A stretch of DNA of 64,000 bases, from NCBI RefSeq assembly GCF_032917945.1, contig NZ_CP136624.1, positions 3,782,001 to 3,846,000 on the forward strand, written 5' to 3'. The notes below the pieces were generated by a model that was given only the letters and a program-made list of their open reading frames with translations, was not told where the DNA came from and searched no databases. The translations under genes and the position numbers were made by a program. Origin of the DNA: Bradyrhizobium sp. sBnM-33. GTDB taxonomy: Bacteria > Pseudomonadota > Alphaproteobacteria > Rhizobiales > Xanthobacteraceae. Positions 1 to 9,176 of this stretch are shown here, one piece after another (position 1 is the stretch's first letter; the number at the start of each line of letters is the position of its first letter).

Positions 1-618
1 CAGCCTGTCAAGGCGGCGCCTTACTTCGCCCACGCGCAGTTCAGCACGCCCGAGACCAATCTGGCGCTGCCGGATCCCGGCGATGCGATTCCCTATGTCA
101 AGGCGATGTGGCTCTACGTGCGCGGCCTCGCGCTGATGGCGAACCGTGACTTCGCGGGCGCTACTGCCGCGGCGAGCGCCATCGAGACGATCGAGCGCAC
201 CGCGGACTTCAAGCTGCTGAAGGATTCAGGCGTACCGGCGCAGGAGGTGCTCCGCATCGCGCGCACAGTGGTCCTGGCGCGCGTCGCACAGTCCAGGGGC
301 GACAATAGAACCGCAATCGTGCGGTTCGAGCGCGCGGCTATGTTGCAGGACGCGCTGCCCTACACCGAGCCACCATATTGGTATTATCCGATACGACAGT
401 CTCTTGCCGCAGCCCTGCTGCAGGCGGGCCGCTACGCCGATGCGGAGCGACAGTTCCAGCGTGCGCTCAGCAAAGCGCCGTCCAACGGCTGGTCTTACTA
501 TGGACTGGCCGAACTGCATAAGTCTCGCGGCAACACCATCGCAGCGCGCAAGGCTGAGGCTGATCTTGCGAGAACTTGGATCGGTGACCGCAAGCTTTTG
601 CAGATTTCGAATCTCTGA
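1..618 (+). CDS. TPR-repeat protein, C-terminal part (5' end outside window)
   Basis: The frame is open from the first base and ends at TGA 616-618, so the start lies upstream of the window. The visible 205 residues hold helical repeats typical of tetratricopeptide proteins; the clearest repeat is near the end, with the pattern ALLQAGRYADAERQFQRAL followed by APSNGWSYYGLAELHKSRG. TPR domains bind partner proteins; no enzymatic motif is visible in this part. No downstream gene on this strand is close enough to form an operon. The TPR call is firm, the specific role unknown. Confidence 0.75.
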   Translation, partial: QPVKAAPYFAHAQFSTPETNLALPDPGDAIPYVKAMWLYVRGLALMANRDFAGATAAASAIETIERTADFKLLKDSGVPAQEVLRIARTVVLARVAQSRGDNRTAIVRFERAAMLQDALPYTEPPYWYYPIRQSLAAALLQAGRYADAERQFQRALSKAPSNGWSYYGLAELHKSRGNTIAARKAEADLARTWIGDRKLLQISNL

Positions 619-890
619 AGCGGTGCGCCCATTTCCCTGGGCGAGCAGATCCCCGGGGGCCGGGTCATCTCGGCATTTTCGCGCGCCCGCAACGACCGCT
701 TCCGCGAAGAAGACTAAAGGGGCTAAATCGTGCCGAGCTCGGCCAATTGTCAGAGAGGAACTAAGGGGCAGGCAGAGGCATTCTGTGGGCGTAGGAGCCG
801 CCCACCTGCCGTGAAGCCTCGACGCCTCGCTTGGCAAAGTACGTTTGACGGAGTGGGCTCATGACAGTTGCTGGTTCCGGCACATCGAAG

Positions 891-1157
891 TCAAGAAATG
901 AAATTTGCCAGATAGACCAATGTTACGTCATCTTCTGAAGCGACTTGTATATTCGCGGCGGCGTATGCCGCGCGTTCGTCTGCATGAGCGATGCGAACAT
1001 TGATTGATGGCGTTGCATCGCTTTCAAGAACGTCTTTTAAGTGTTGCGCCGTCCATTCGCGGCAAACCTCTTCAGCTTCGCTATGCCGCTTCGTCTGAAA
1101 TACCAATATGGATACTCCATTGACATCGACCGTAAAGGTTGATCTGGAGAATGGCAT
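891..1157 (-). CDS. Small conserved-type hypothetical protein, 88 aa
   Basis: An ATG-started ORF of 88 codons. The product is soluble, acidic, with an N-terminal beta-strand-like segment (FTVDVNGVSILVFQTKRHSEA) and a C-terminal Ala-rich helix. It has no signal peptide or membrane segment. The composition and motif resemble small unannotated proteins that I associate with Bradyrhizobium, but I cannot name a domain. It stands alone, with about 1 kb of apparently empty DNA upstream. Confidence 0.55.
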   Translation of the reverse strand: MPFSRSTFTVDVNGVSILVFQTKRHSEAEEVCREWTAQHLKDVLESDATPSINVRIAHADERAAYAAANIQVASEDDVTLVYLANFIS

Positions 1158-2157
1158 AGGGCGACCTGTGCTACCTCTCTACCGACGACTCCCCGCAGGG
1201 TGAGCCAATCGCATCCAAACCGGCGATCGTGCTGCGCTGGGATGTGAGATCTCCTGATCATCACACTACCACCCCATTCTTTCCGGCACCACAACGGTGA
1301 TCCGACGGGTTTTGGCGAGGGCAGGTCCTGTCAACCTCATTGAAATTGCAGGATACCTTAGCTACGATTCTGACTACGGGAGCGGAGGGCAGGGGTACGA
1401 GCGCAGCCGCCGTAACTGCTCGCCTGTGCATAGCCGGGAGAAGGCCGATAATCTTCGTATTCCGATCCGGCGCTATGCCAGCATCGGTTCGCTCGGTGAA
1501 AAAGCAGAAGGCCGGCGCGCAAACACCGGCCTTCTAGCTCACCGCGCTGGCGCGCCCAGTGAGGTGGGTTTGGCTCTCGCTGGATCCACCTCAAGAGCCT
1601 GCACCATTGTCGCCAATCCGGCAACGCCCCCCGATCGTGTATGAGTGTGGACAAACGCGGAAGATACCGGCACCCGGCGACCTTGTGCAGCCTGGGATTG
1701 GGGAGCGTCATTCAATCTTCCGGGCCTAGCATTTATCTTGGAATCGAGAGCAGATTTTAGAGGCGGTTCGGGCCGATGAATTTCCAAACAAACCCAAAGG
1801 TTCGAGGCGGCTTTTGCTTTCATGACAGAGCGGGGAGCTAGTTGGTGGCGAGCGCACGAGCGACGTGGGGCGATTTTGTATGAGGTGAGCCAATTGATCC
1901 GACCACGAGATCGCACATCGGGGACATGCTGGGCGTCCAACAAATCGCAATGTGGATTCGACACCGGAAGCCGCTGCGCGAAGGTATTGGCGCCAAGCTC
2001 CGCCGCTAATGGTCACGCCGGATCAAGTCCCCAGCCTCGAGTTCTTAAGCGCGGGTCCACTGCGCATAACGAGGGTGATCGACTAGGGGCTGGACCGGAT
2101 CTCTGGATGGCGCGCTCATGCGAGCGTGACGGCCGCGGCTAAAGATTTGCACCGCTA
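1158..2157. other. Gene-poor 1-kb stretch
   Basis: Only short overlapping ORFs with no recognisable motif are present on either strand. A perfect hairpin (1506-1535) is the only structure I see. Probably relic DNA. Confidence 0.5.
1506..1535. terminator. Perfect 10-bp hairpin, possible terminator
   Basis: AGAAGGCCGG (1506-1515) and CCGGCCTTCT (1526-1535) pair perfectly around a 10-nt loop. The T-run after the stem is short and no clear gene precedes it on either strand, so it may be a relic terminator. Confidence 0.35.
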
Positions 2158-2371
2158 CTAGCACCCGGTGAACTGAGGATCTTGCCCCTCGTGCAATTCT
2201 GTCAAATACGCCAAGCCGTATATCGTGAGCTGCTCGGTATCGCGCTGGCCAGCAGACGCCAGGGTTTCAATGTATCGGCTAATTTTTTTGCCTTGAGTCG
2301 GCAGCTCGCTCGATATCAAGAGGGCGCTTTCACTGGTAGGTATTCAAAATGAGTTCAACCACGTCATTCAT
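2158..2371 (-). pseudogene. Frameshifted small hypothetical gene, paralogue of the 64-aa gene at 14694
   Basis: Reading the minus strand from ATG at 2371 (preceded by GGAG) gives MNDVVELILNTYQ and then a stop. A one-base shift opens a frame containing KKISRYIETLASAGQRDTEQ and ending DPQFTGC at TAG 2158-2160. That second part aligns with the product of 14694-14888, which contains AKIVRYLETLKSAGNNDKQQ and ends DPRYTGC. The span is 214 nt, one more than a multiple of three, consistent with a single inserted base near 2332. Function unknown. A base-calling error is the alternative. Confidence 0.6.
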
Positions 2372-2672
2372 CGCAAACTCCAAAATAAACGCACTGCAAT
2401 AGTCGCAGTGCACCATTTCGGATTTTGGCCGTCGATCCCCTAAAAAGGAGCGCGGGCCCGAAGCCTCCTACCGTCGGCGCGACGCATTCTCGCGCGCAGC
2501 AGGGATATCCTGCTTTATCTGTGCAGCATTCGCGGGCTCTCGACTTTGGGGGTGGCTCATTGAGGTCCCGCGCCCATGGCGCGCCAGACGAGTTGCTGAC
2601 GGCGAAGTATAGTGACCCGAACTTGCGCAAGCAGAGGCGAAAAGACCGACAAGGGTCAACAACCCCGCCCAT
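2372..2672. other. 300-bp stretch without a supported gene
   Basis: Overlapping unconvincing ORFs on both strands. This is the left flank of the IS21-family element. Confidence 0.45.
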
Positions 2673-2674
2673 TG

Positions 2675-3538
2675 TCAATCGGCGTTCAAATTTGACCCCT
2701 CATCGGCTTCCAATTTTGACCCCCTTGAGCGGCGGGGTTTGGCGGTAGCGCTCGGCTCGTCGGAGCTGGCCGGGATTGCGGAGACGAGACGAGCGCGGGT
2801 TGCGTGATCGTCGTCGCGGCTTTTGAATCGCCAGCTGTCATTGCCGGTCTCGACGATGTCACAGTGATGGGTCAGCCGGTCGAGCAGCGCGGTCGTCATC
2901 TTGGCGTCGCCGAAGACGCTGGGCCATTCGCCGAACGCAAGATTGGTGGTGACGATCACAGAGGCGCGCTCGTAGAGCCGGCTGACGAGATGGAACAGAA
3001 GCTGGCCGCCTGACTGGGCAAATGGCAGATAGCCGAGTTCGTCCAGGACGATGAAGTCCATCCGGGTCAAATGCTCGGCGAGCCGCCCCTGCCGTCCGTT
3101 GCGGGTCTCGATCTCGAGGCGGTTGGCGAGGTCGACCACATTGTAGAAGCGCCCGCGGGCACCGGATCGGATGCAGCTCCTGGCGATTGCGATGGCCAGA
3201 TGGGTCTTGCCGGTGCCGGTGCCGCCGACCAGCACGACGTTGCGTTGCTGGGCGATGAAGCCGCCGCCGGCGAGGTCATTGACCAGCGTCCGGTTGATGG
3301 GCGTGCCTTCGAACTGGAAGTCCTCAAGGTCCTTGGCCAGCGGCAGCTTGGCGATGGTGAGCTGGTACTTGATCGAACGGGCCTGCTTCTCGTTGATCTC
3401 GGCGTTGAGCAGGTCGCCGACAATGCGCTGGGGTTCGTGCTGGCGCTTGACGGCAGTCGCCATGATCTCGTCGAAGGCGGCCTTCATGCCGTACAGCTTG
3501 AGTTCGCCCATGAGGTCAAACAGTTGGGTGCGCTCCAT
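2675..3538 (-). CDS. istB: IS21-family helper ATPase IstB
   Basis: A 287-residue AAA+ helper ATPase that assists the IstA transposase in target choice and strand transfer. It shows Walker [16 protein letters not shown] (about 105-119), Walker [13 protein letters not shown] (about 163-174) and a sensor-like TTN motif. The ATG overlaps the istA stop as TAATG, implying translational coupling. The stop lies inside the terminal inverted repeat. The length is near the family norm with a short extra basic tail. This gene looks intact although its partner is broken. Confidence 0.93.
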   Translation of the reverse strand: MERTQLFDLMGELKLYGMKAAFDEIMATAVKRQHEPQRIVGDLLNAEINEKQARSIKYQLTIAKLPLAKDLEDFQFEGTPINRTLVNDLAGGGFIAQQRNVVLVGGTGTGKTHLAIAIARSCIRSGARGRFYNVVDLANRLEIETRNGRQGRLAEHLTRMDFIVLDELGYLPFAQSGGQLLFHLVSRLYERASVIVTTNLAFGEWPSVFGDAKMTTALLDRLTHHCDIVETGNDSWRFKSRDDDHATRARLVSAIPASSDEPSATAKPRRSRGSKLEADEGSNLNAD

Positions 3539-5038
3539 TAGTTGGTTCTCCTGAGGTTGTCGTAACGGGCACAGTCGGCGATTGGCGCATGCCGCAACAT
3601 CAGCGCCGCCGGGGTAAGGATGTTGGCTGGTGGCGCAGGATCTCGCTGGCGGGCCAGGATGTTGAGAACGACATCGGCGGAATGGACGCCGTGAGCGACT
3701 GCCTCGGCGCAGGCCGCCTCGACGGCCGGCAGACCGTCGGTCAGCACCGCGTTGAGGATGTCGACCATTTGCCCATTGCCATCGTCGGTGCTGGCGAGCT
3801 TCCGCCGGATCCGCTCGATTGCGGCCGGCAGAACCCAGTCCTTGAAGGGAGCTCCGTTGCGCAGAGCGCCGGGTTTACGCGCCAGCACCGGCACATAGTG
3901 CCAGGGATCGTAGGTCGTCTCGCCGCGTCCGAAGGATCGCGGATGCTCCGCAACAACTCTTCCATCCTGACGGATCACGATGCGGTCGGCATAGGCTTGG
4001 ACCTCGACCGGGCGTCCGACGGCACTGGCCATGACGGAGTACTTGTTGTTGTCGAAGCGCACCAGACAGGTCTTCGAGACCGACGCCTGCACGGCATGGA
4101 AGCCAGTCGAACCGACCGGCATAGGGAACGAGCCTGGGCCGCTCGGCTTCGAACACCTCCCAGACCGTCTGCTCGGCCAGCTCCGGATGGCGATGCGCTT
4201 TCGCGTAGGCGATACATTTATCGAGCAGCCAGGCATTTAACTCGTCCAGGTTCTTGAACCGCAGCCGCGGCGTGAAGAAGCGTTCCCGGACCAGTCCGAC
4301 CTGGTTCTCAACCTGCCCCTTCTCCCAGCCCGAGGCCGGCGTGCAGGCGACCGGGTCGACCAGATAATGGCTGCACATCTGCAGGAAGCGGCGATTGTAG
4401 CGGCGATCTTTGCCGACAAAGATCGTCTCCACCGCGGTCTTCATGTTGTCGTAGATGCCGCGGCTGCAAGTGCCCTTGAACAGGGCGAACGCCCGGTCGT
4501 GGGCGTCGAACACCATCTCCTGCGTCTCGCGCGGATAGGCCCGCACGAACAGCATGCGGCTGTGGCAGAGCCGGACATGCGCGACCTTCACGATCACCGT
4601 GGTCCCGCTCAACAGCACCACCTCATGGCTCCAGTCGAACTGATAGGCTTCGCCCGGCGCAAAGCTCAGCGGGACGTAAGCCGCCGCGGTTGATTGCCCG
4701 CGCTCCTTGCTCCACCGCCTGGCGTAACGACGCACCGCATCGTAACCGCCGTCATAGCCGCGGTCGCGCAGCTCTTCGAAGATCCGGATCAACGTCAGCT
4801 GTTCACGAGTGGATTTGGCCGCGTTCGCCGCCAGCAACTCGTCGAGCTCCGATGCCCATCGTCCCAGCTTTGGCCGCGGCTGCACCAACCGCTCGTACTC
4901 GAACGAGGTCTCTCCCGACCGCAGCACCTTCCGCACCGTGTTCCGCGACACCTTCAGGTCGCGGGCGATCTCCTTGATCGTCTTGCCCTTGATGAAGTGC
5001 TCGCGCCGTATCCGCGCAATCGTCTCCACGACCAGCAT
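3538..5038 (-). pseudogene. istA: IS21-family transposase IstA, one-base frameshift
   Basis: The N-terminal part starts at 5038 with an HTH region (GKTIKEIARDLKVSRNTVRK). DDE integrase residues are visible as D in YQFDWSHE, D in YDNMKTAVE and E in GWEKGQVENQ. Near 4105 one extra base breaks the frame: the first frame reads on into PYAGRFDWLP and off into nonsense, while the next frame continues as GFHAVQASVSKTCLVRFDNN to the stop at 3538. Removing the extra base restores a full-length IstA of about 500 residues. The catalytic core is complete but the C-terminal domain would be lost. A sequencing error cannot be excluded. Confidence 0.88.
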
Positions 5039-5372
5039 CCCCGACCACCTGCTTCATTCCAAAGCAGGCAGCGCAACAGACCTAACGATAGGGGGTCAAT
5101 TTTGGACGCCGATCCCCCGGCTTAGGGGGTCAATATTGCAGGCCGAATAACATCCGCCGAAAAGGCGGAACGACGTCCTGCGAGGACGAGGTCGGGGTGA
5201 CTGCGCTGCAACCTCTGTGCCTGCAGCACGCGCCTAATAGATAGCAGCTCCCGATCTTCGGACTACCATCGTGAGGCGGCTATGAACGTCGACCTCGTAG
5301 ACAAGGGCGAGCCTCGCAGGCTGTCGGTAACGAGCTGAACCCTTGTGCCAGCAACCGCAATCAGACAAGAGG

Positions 5373-5894
5373 TTACACATCGGCAGTTTCGGTCATGTGC
5401 GCTGCCGTGACGTGCCTATCCATACTCGCGATGTCAATCTCCGCACCGCAGAAACACCGTGCGCGGCCTTCTTGGATTTGGGTCGGAAGCTTGCGGCCCA
5501 TTTCCCACATCGTCTGCTTCCATGCCGTCCAGGCGCGCGCGCGGCGATAGTCGGAGAAGTCAGCGTCTGTGTAATTCGGCCACAGCGTCCGCCAGGCGGC
5601 TTCAAATTGAGATCTCGCGTGATCGAAGTCTGCAGCCGTGCCTTCGGCGCGGGCGCCTCGTCGCGATCCTGAAAGGAAGCCGCAGCGCCAGCCCCATTCT
5701 CCCTCTGGCCGATTTCGGACTGCGTCCCTGACTATCTCGGCAAGCGCACGAGTCGCTTCCGCTTGCACGGCTTCAAAGGTTGCTAGCTCCATACCCTCGT
5801 CATCGGGAGAAGTATCGTCACCCTCCCGCACGTCGAAATATAGTGCTTCCCAACAAGCCAAAAAGTCGGCCGCGAGGCGATCGTTCCGCCGCAA
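5373..5894 (-). CDS. Chimeric hypothetical protein: DUF6894-like head joined to a second small family
   Basis: The 173-residue ORF joins two pieces I recognise separately. Residues about 18-62 (YFDVREGDDTSPDDEGMELA through RALAEIVRDAV) match the core of DUF6894 proteins, which normally begin MPRYYFDV and run about 80 residues. From about residue 67 (WGWRCGFLSGSRRG, then DHARSQFEAAWRTLWPNYTD and RCFCGAEIDIASMDRHVTAA) it resembles a different rhizobial hypothetical family with a CxCG pair and a C-terminal HxxxxH that might bind metal. The DUF6894 initiator region is replaced by an unrelated lead. It may be a fusion produced by deletion; function unknown. Confidence 0.5.
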   Translation of the reverse strand: MRRNDRLAADFLACWEALYFDVREGDDTSPDDEGMELATFEAVQAEATRALAEIVRDAVRNRPEGEWGWRCGFLSGSRRGARAEGTAADFDHARSQFEAAWRTLWPNYTDADFSDYRRARAWTAWKQTMWEMGRKLPTQIQEGRARCFCGAEIDIASMDRHVTAAHMTETADV

Positions 5895-6017
5895 TCGCGT
5901 CGAGGGCCGGCTCGGACCTTAGGAACCGCTGGGGGGCGGTGGCGGATTAAAAAGATGTAGCTTTGCCGGGATGCGAACGGGTCGCGCCTAGCGGCACGGC
6001 CGTTCTGCCCTTAGAAT

Positions 6018-6668
6018 TCAGCCGAGCTCCATCTCGACGGCGATCCGAATCAGGTCCGAATGGCTTTTGGCACCGAGCTTCCGCTTGAGCAGGGACGTAA
6101 TGTTGGCCACGGTCTTGTAGGAAATTTCCAGCATATCGGCGACTTCGACGATCTTGTCGCCCCGGCCCAATAGCCGCAGGATTTCCAGCTCGCGGGCCGT
6201 CATTTGCGACACCGGATTGGCCTTCATCGACGCGCCAGAAAAGGTCACTGCCTCCGCAAGTGGCGGTGAAATGAAATTAGCCCCGGCGGTGACCTTCCGA
6301 ACGGCATTCACTAACATTCTGGGATCGTCTCCCTTGGAGACGTAGCCCTGCGCGCCGAGTTCGATGGCGCGAACCACAAACGCTGGATCATCATTCATGC
6401 TGAACATGATGATTTTGGCGTCCGGATTTTCCTTGCGGATGCGCCGCATCAATTCAAAGCCGGAAACATCGGGAAGCTTGATATCGATGACCGTGACGTC
6501 GGGCTTCCGTGAAACGTAGGCCCTGTGACCCGACTTGGCATCCGTGGCCACATCGATCTTCACGGTGCTGTCCGAGGCGAACAATGACCGGCAGCCCGAC
6601 AGGACTACGGGGTGATCATCGACAATTAAAACGTTGGTGGCCGACTTGGTGGACTTCTGCATCAGCAC
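6018..6668 (-). CDS. NarL/FixJ-type response regulator
   Basis: A 216-residue two-component regulator. The receiver domain covers about 12-128, with the acidic pair D17/D18 (LIVDDHP), phosphoacceptor D62 (TVIDIKLPD) and K112 (YVSKGDD) all present. The LuxR-type HTH covers about 152-205 (MTARELEILRLLGRGDKI). It should be phosphorylated by a sensor kinase, but none lies in the window. It is read in the same direction as the LuxR-VCBS and RTX genes upstream, separated by about 420 bp, and could control them. ATG at 6668 is followed by a second in-frame ATG two codons on; either could be used. Confidence 0.88.
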   Translation of the reverse strand: MLMQKSTKSATNVLIVDDHPVVLSGCRSLFASDSTVKIDVATDAKSGHRAYVSRKPDVTVIDIKLPDVSGFELMRRIRKENPDAKIIMFSMNDDPAFVVRAIELGAQGYVSKGDDPRMLVNAVRKVTAGANFISPPLAEAVTFSGASMKANPVSQMTARELEILRLLGRGDKIVEVADMLEISYKTVANITSLLKRKLGAKSHSDLIRIAVEMELG

Positions 6669-7091
6669 ATTCCCCTTTTCGGGATAAATAGGTCGTTGGC
6701 AGTTTTTGGGATGCGATTCTGCGGTTGGTGAATTGGAAGTAGTCCAAATTGAGTAAGCGCAGCGGAACTAGCTGAGCTTGATTGGCGACGGCGCCGGAGG
6801 TCAATGGTTGAATAAGCCGGTTAAACATTATTGGTCTCTAGCTAAAGAGCATTGGTCGCTATAGACCTCGCAGTCAAAATACGAGACGTCGCCGGCACTA
6901 CACCACCAAACAACACCGGTTGTAGCCGCCTCAGTCCCCCCGACGCGAACGACAATTGAGTAGCAATCTGTTAGCAGGGGCAGTCGAATGGGCAAAAAAC
7001 CCGCCTCGTTTCAGATATATGGTTGTTGAACCCCGGTCTTACAATTCAGCCTTAGAAAGCTGGCCCCAATGGGCATCTGCTGCAACACTTT
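6669..7091. other. 420-bp intergenic region upstream of the response regulator
   Basis: No ORF with a recognisable product. It must contain the promoter of the regulator at 6018-6668 and the 3' end of the RTX transcript. I see no confident -35/-10 pair or terminator. Confidence 0.5.
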
Positions 7092-9176
7092 TCAAATAAG
7101 GAGTTCGTGCGGCAAATGTCCTATTGCATGGTGCTGACCGTTATTGACGTGACTGGCCGCGTGTTCCTCCGTAGCAGCTGGTCCGACCTGACGGATTGCC
7201 ACCAGGTCGCCGGCGTGACCTAGGAGAACGGGCCAATCGTTAAGCTGTTCTAGCTCAACGGCTTCGATGGGGGTGGAACGGGCACCCTGGTTCTTGAAAT
7301 GGAATGCCGGTTCGTGGCCGGCGCCGCCTGTCCAGGACCCAAATTCAACCGGCTGGGCGGCCGCTGATACGTTCGGAGCGGCGGAGTGCGAAGCTTGCTG
7401 CCAGTTGCTGCTGCCGCCGCTTTTACCCTTAGTGAGGTCCGGTCCCGTGGGCTCGGCGACGGCGGATTGCGAAGCCTGCGGCGAGCAGTCAAGGCCGCCT
7501 CCATTACCGGGTGCGTCGCCAGTTTCGACCGGCTCGGCCGCTCCCATAGCGCTTGCAGAGGCCGAGTGTGAAGGGTGCTCCGAGTTGCTGTGCCCGGGTG
7601 TGACGCCCGGTTCCGTCAACTCGGCGGCCGCTGATGCCTTTGCAGAGGCCGAGTGCGACGCCTGCTGCGAATTGCCGTGGCCCTCGCTATTACCGGGTGG
7701 GTCGCCAGTTTCGACCGGCTCGGCCGCCCCCATAGCATTTGCTGACGCCGAGTGTGATGGGTGCGAGTGGCCGTGGCCGGGTGTGACGCCCGGTTCTGTC
7801 AGCTCGACGGCCGCTGACGCCTTCGCAGCTGCCGAGTGCGAGGCGTGCTGCGCGTTGCCGTGGCCCGCGCTATTACCGGGTGCGTCGCCAGTTTCGACCG
7901 GCTCAGCCGCCCCCATAGTATTTGCTGACGCCGAGTGTGATGGGTGCGAGTGGCCGTGGCCGAGTGTGACGCCCGGTTCTGTCAGCTCGTTGGCCGCTGA
8001 CGCCTTCGCAGCTGCCGAGTGCGAGGCGTGCTGCGCGTTGCCGTGGCCCGCGCTATTACCGGGTGCGTCGCCAGTTTCGACCGGCTCAGCGACTGCTACC
8101 GGGGCCACGATTGCGGCGCTTTGCATGCCAAATTCGAAAAGTTCAAGCCCGGCGGTTGCGTGCGCCTTGCCATGCCCGGTCGCAACAGCGCCGGTGTTCG
8201 CGTAGACCGGCTCCTTCTTGAGAGTGAGATTTTCCTCGGTCAGAACTATCGCCTGGTTATGCGCAAGCTCGATCGATGATACGTGCACCGGCACGGTAAC
8301 CGTACAATCGTTGCTCTCTACCGGTGCATAAGCCGAATCGTCGCTGAAACTGGTGAGCCTAGTCGAGACGATGGAACCGATCCGGTCCCGCCCGAAATGG
8401 AACATCAGGCCGTCGTCGGCAGGCATGGTCCACACACCGGCCGTCCCGAGTGTGCTCTCGCTCGCCTCCGCTTCGATGGAAGCATGGGCGCTGCCCGTCG
8501 TCAGAACGGTCCCATCACTCGCAGTCGCCACCAGCAGCGCAGGATCGATTCCTTCCAGAGCCGCGGCGACAGCCGCCGCTTCCGGCTCGTAGACGAAATC
8601 CGACTCTGCAACGGACACAACTCCCTGCAAATGGATTTCCAGCAGGCCCGGATCGCCGATATCAAGGCTGCGATCCGTCGGATTCACATAGATGATCGTT
8701 TCATTGCTCGTGGGGTTGTAGATCCAGGCGAGGGTATGCGGCGGCACGGACGTGCTTGTTGACGTCATGTGCAGGAACGCCAGCGCGCCGAGAGCCGCAA
8801 GGTTGATCTTGTCCGTCCCCAATGTGAAATCGATGATGGTGTCGAACTGGGTAGAGTTCGAATCAATCGCTGAAAGATAGACAAAGATGTCATCACCGTT
8901 GCTGCCGGTCAGCTGGTCACCACCATATCCGCCGATGATGGTATCGTTGCCGTCGTTGCCGTTGATGGTGTCGCTGCCGGATCCTCCGTAGACCGCGTCG
9001 TCTCCCCTGTTACCCTCAATCGTATCGTTCCCTGAGCCTCCGTAGATAACATCCACTACGCCGGTGCCGTTGAGGGTGTCGTCACCGGCGACGCCATGGA
9101 TTATGTTTACCTTCTCCTGTGACGCTGTCGTGTCCAAGGGTCCCAAACGCGAGGGGCGGATGGGAGTCGTGGACAA
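7092..9176 (-). CDS. RTX calcium-binding secreted protein with His/Ser-rich tandem repeats
   Basis: The 694-codon ORF carries RTX nonapeptides near its N-terminus (GGSGNDTIEGNRGDD and GGSGSDTINGNDGND, about 46-90), which fold around calcium in type I secreted proteins. A beta-rich middle region follows, then about four copies of a 61-residue unit rich in Gly-His-Ser (7500-8105), and a C-terminus ending HLPHELLI. I associate such an ending with Bradyrhizobium type I substrates. There is no N-terminal signal peptide, as expected for type I export, but no transporter is nearby. The only start is TTG at 9176, directly after the TAG ending the upstream ORF and in the same frame. It may therefore be the downstream part of a longer protein cut by a stop. 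Confidence 0.75.
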   Translation of the reverse strand: MSTTPIRPSRLGPLDTTASQEKVNIIHGVAGDDTLNGTGVVDVIYGGSGNDTIEGNRGDDAVYGGSGSDTINGNDGNDTIIGGYGGDQLTGSNGDDIFVYLSAIDSNSTQFDTIIDFTLGTDKINLAALGALAFLHMTSTSTSVPPHTLAWIYNPTSNETIIYVNPTDRSLDIGDPGLLEIHLQGVVSVAESDFVYEPEAAAVAAALEGIDPALLVATASDGTVLTTGSAHASIEAEASESTLGTAGVWTMPADDGLMFHFGRDRIGSIVSTRLTSFSDDSAYAPVESNDCTVTVPVHVSSIELAHNQAIVLTEENLTLKKEPVYANTGAVATGHGKAHATAGLELFEFGMQSAAIVAPVAVAEPVETGDAPGNSAGHGNAQHASHSAAAKASAANELTEPGVTLGHGHSHPSHSASANTMGAAEPVETGDAPGNSAGHGNAQHASHSAAAKASAAVELTEPGVTPGHGHSHPSHSASANAMGAAEPVETGDPPGNSEGHGNSQQASHSASAKASAAAELTEPGVTPGHSNSEHPSHSASASAMGAAEPVETGDAPGNGGGLDCSPQASQSAVAEPTGPDLTKGKSGGSSNWQQASHSAAPNVSAAAQPVEFGSWTGGAGHEPAFHFKNQGARSTPIEAVELEQLNDWPVLLGHAGDLVAIRQVGPAATEEHAASHVNNGQHHAIGHLPHELLI
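7500..8105 (-). repeat. About four tandem 183-bp coding repeats (61 aa)
   Basis: The marker string CGCCAGTTTCGACCGGCTC recurs at about 7517, 7703, 7886 and 8069, giving periods of 186, 183 and 183 bp. Each unit encodes a segment beginning EPVETGD and containing GHGHSHPSHSASA. Period lengths in multiples of three keep the frame, so copy number can change without breaking the protein. Confidence 0.85.

Larger units (their letters stand above)
2673..5152 (-). mobile_element. IS21-family insertion sequence, about 2.48 kb, istA frameshifted
   Basis: The ends are imperfect inverted repeats. The left end reads TGTCAATCGGCGTTCAAATT from 2673; the right end, read inward on the minus strand from 5152, starts TGTTATTCGGCCTGCAATAT. 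Both continue into a shared TTGACCCC block that recurs internally (left near 2715, right near 5095), the multiple terminal repeat layout of IS21 elements. Inside are istA and istB in the family order with overlapping stop and start. The flanking bases show no convincing target duplication. IstA has lost its frame, so the copy is probably not autonomous. Confidence 0.85.

Noticed and set aside
3071..3541. 156-codon plus-strand ORF opposite istB
   Set aside because: Antisense frame of a clear AAA+ ATPase gene.
7267..8205. 312-codon repetitive plus-strand ORF
   Set aside because: Shadow of the 183-bp repeats in the RTX protein; no recognisable domain.
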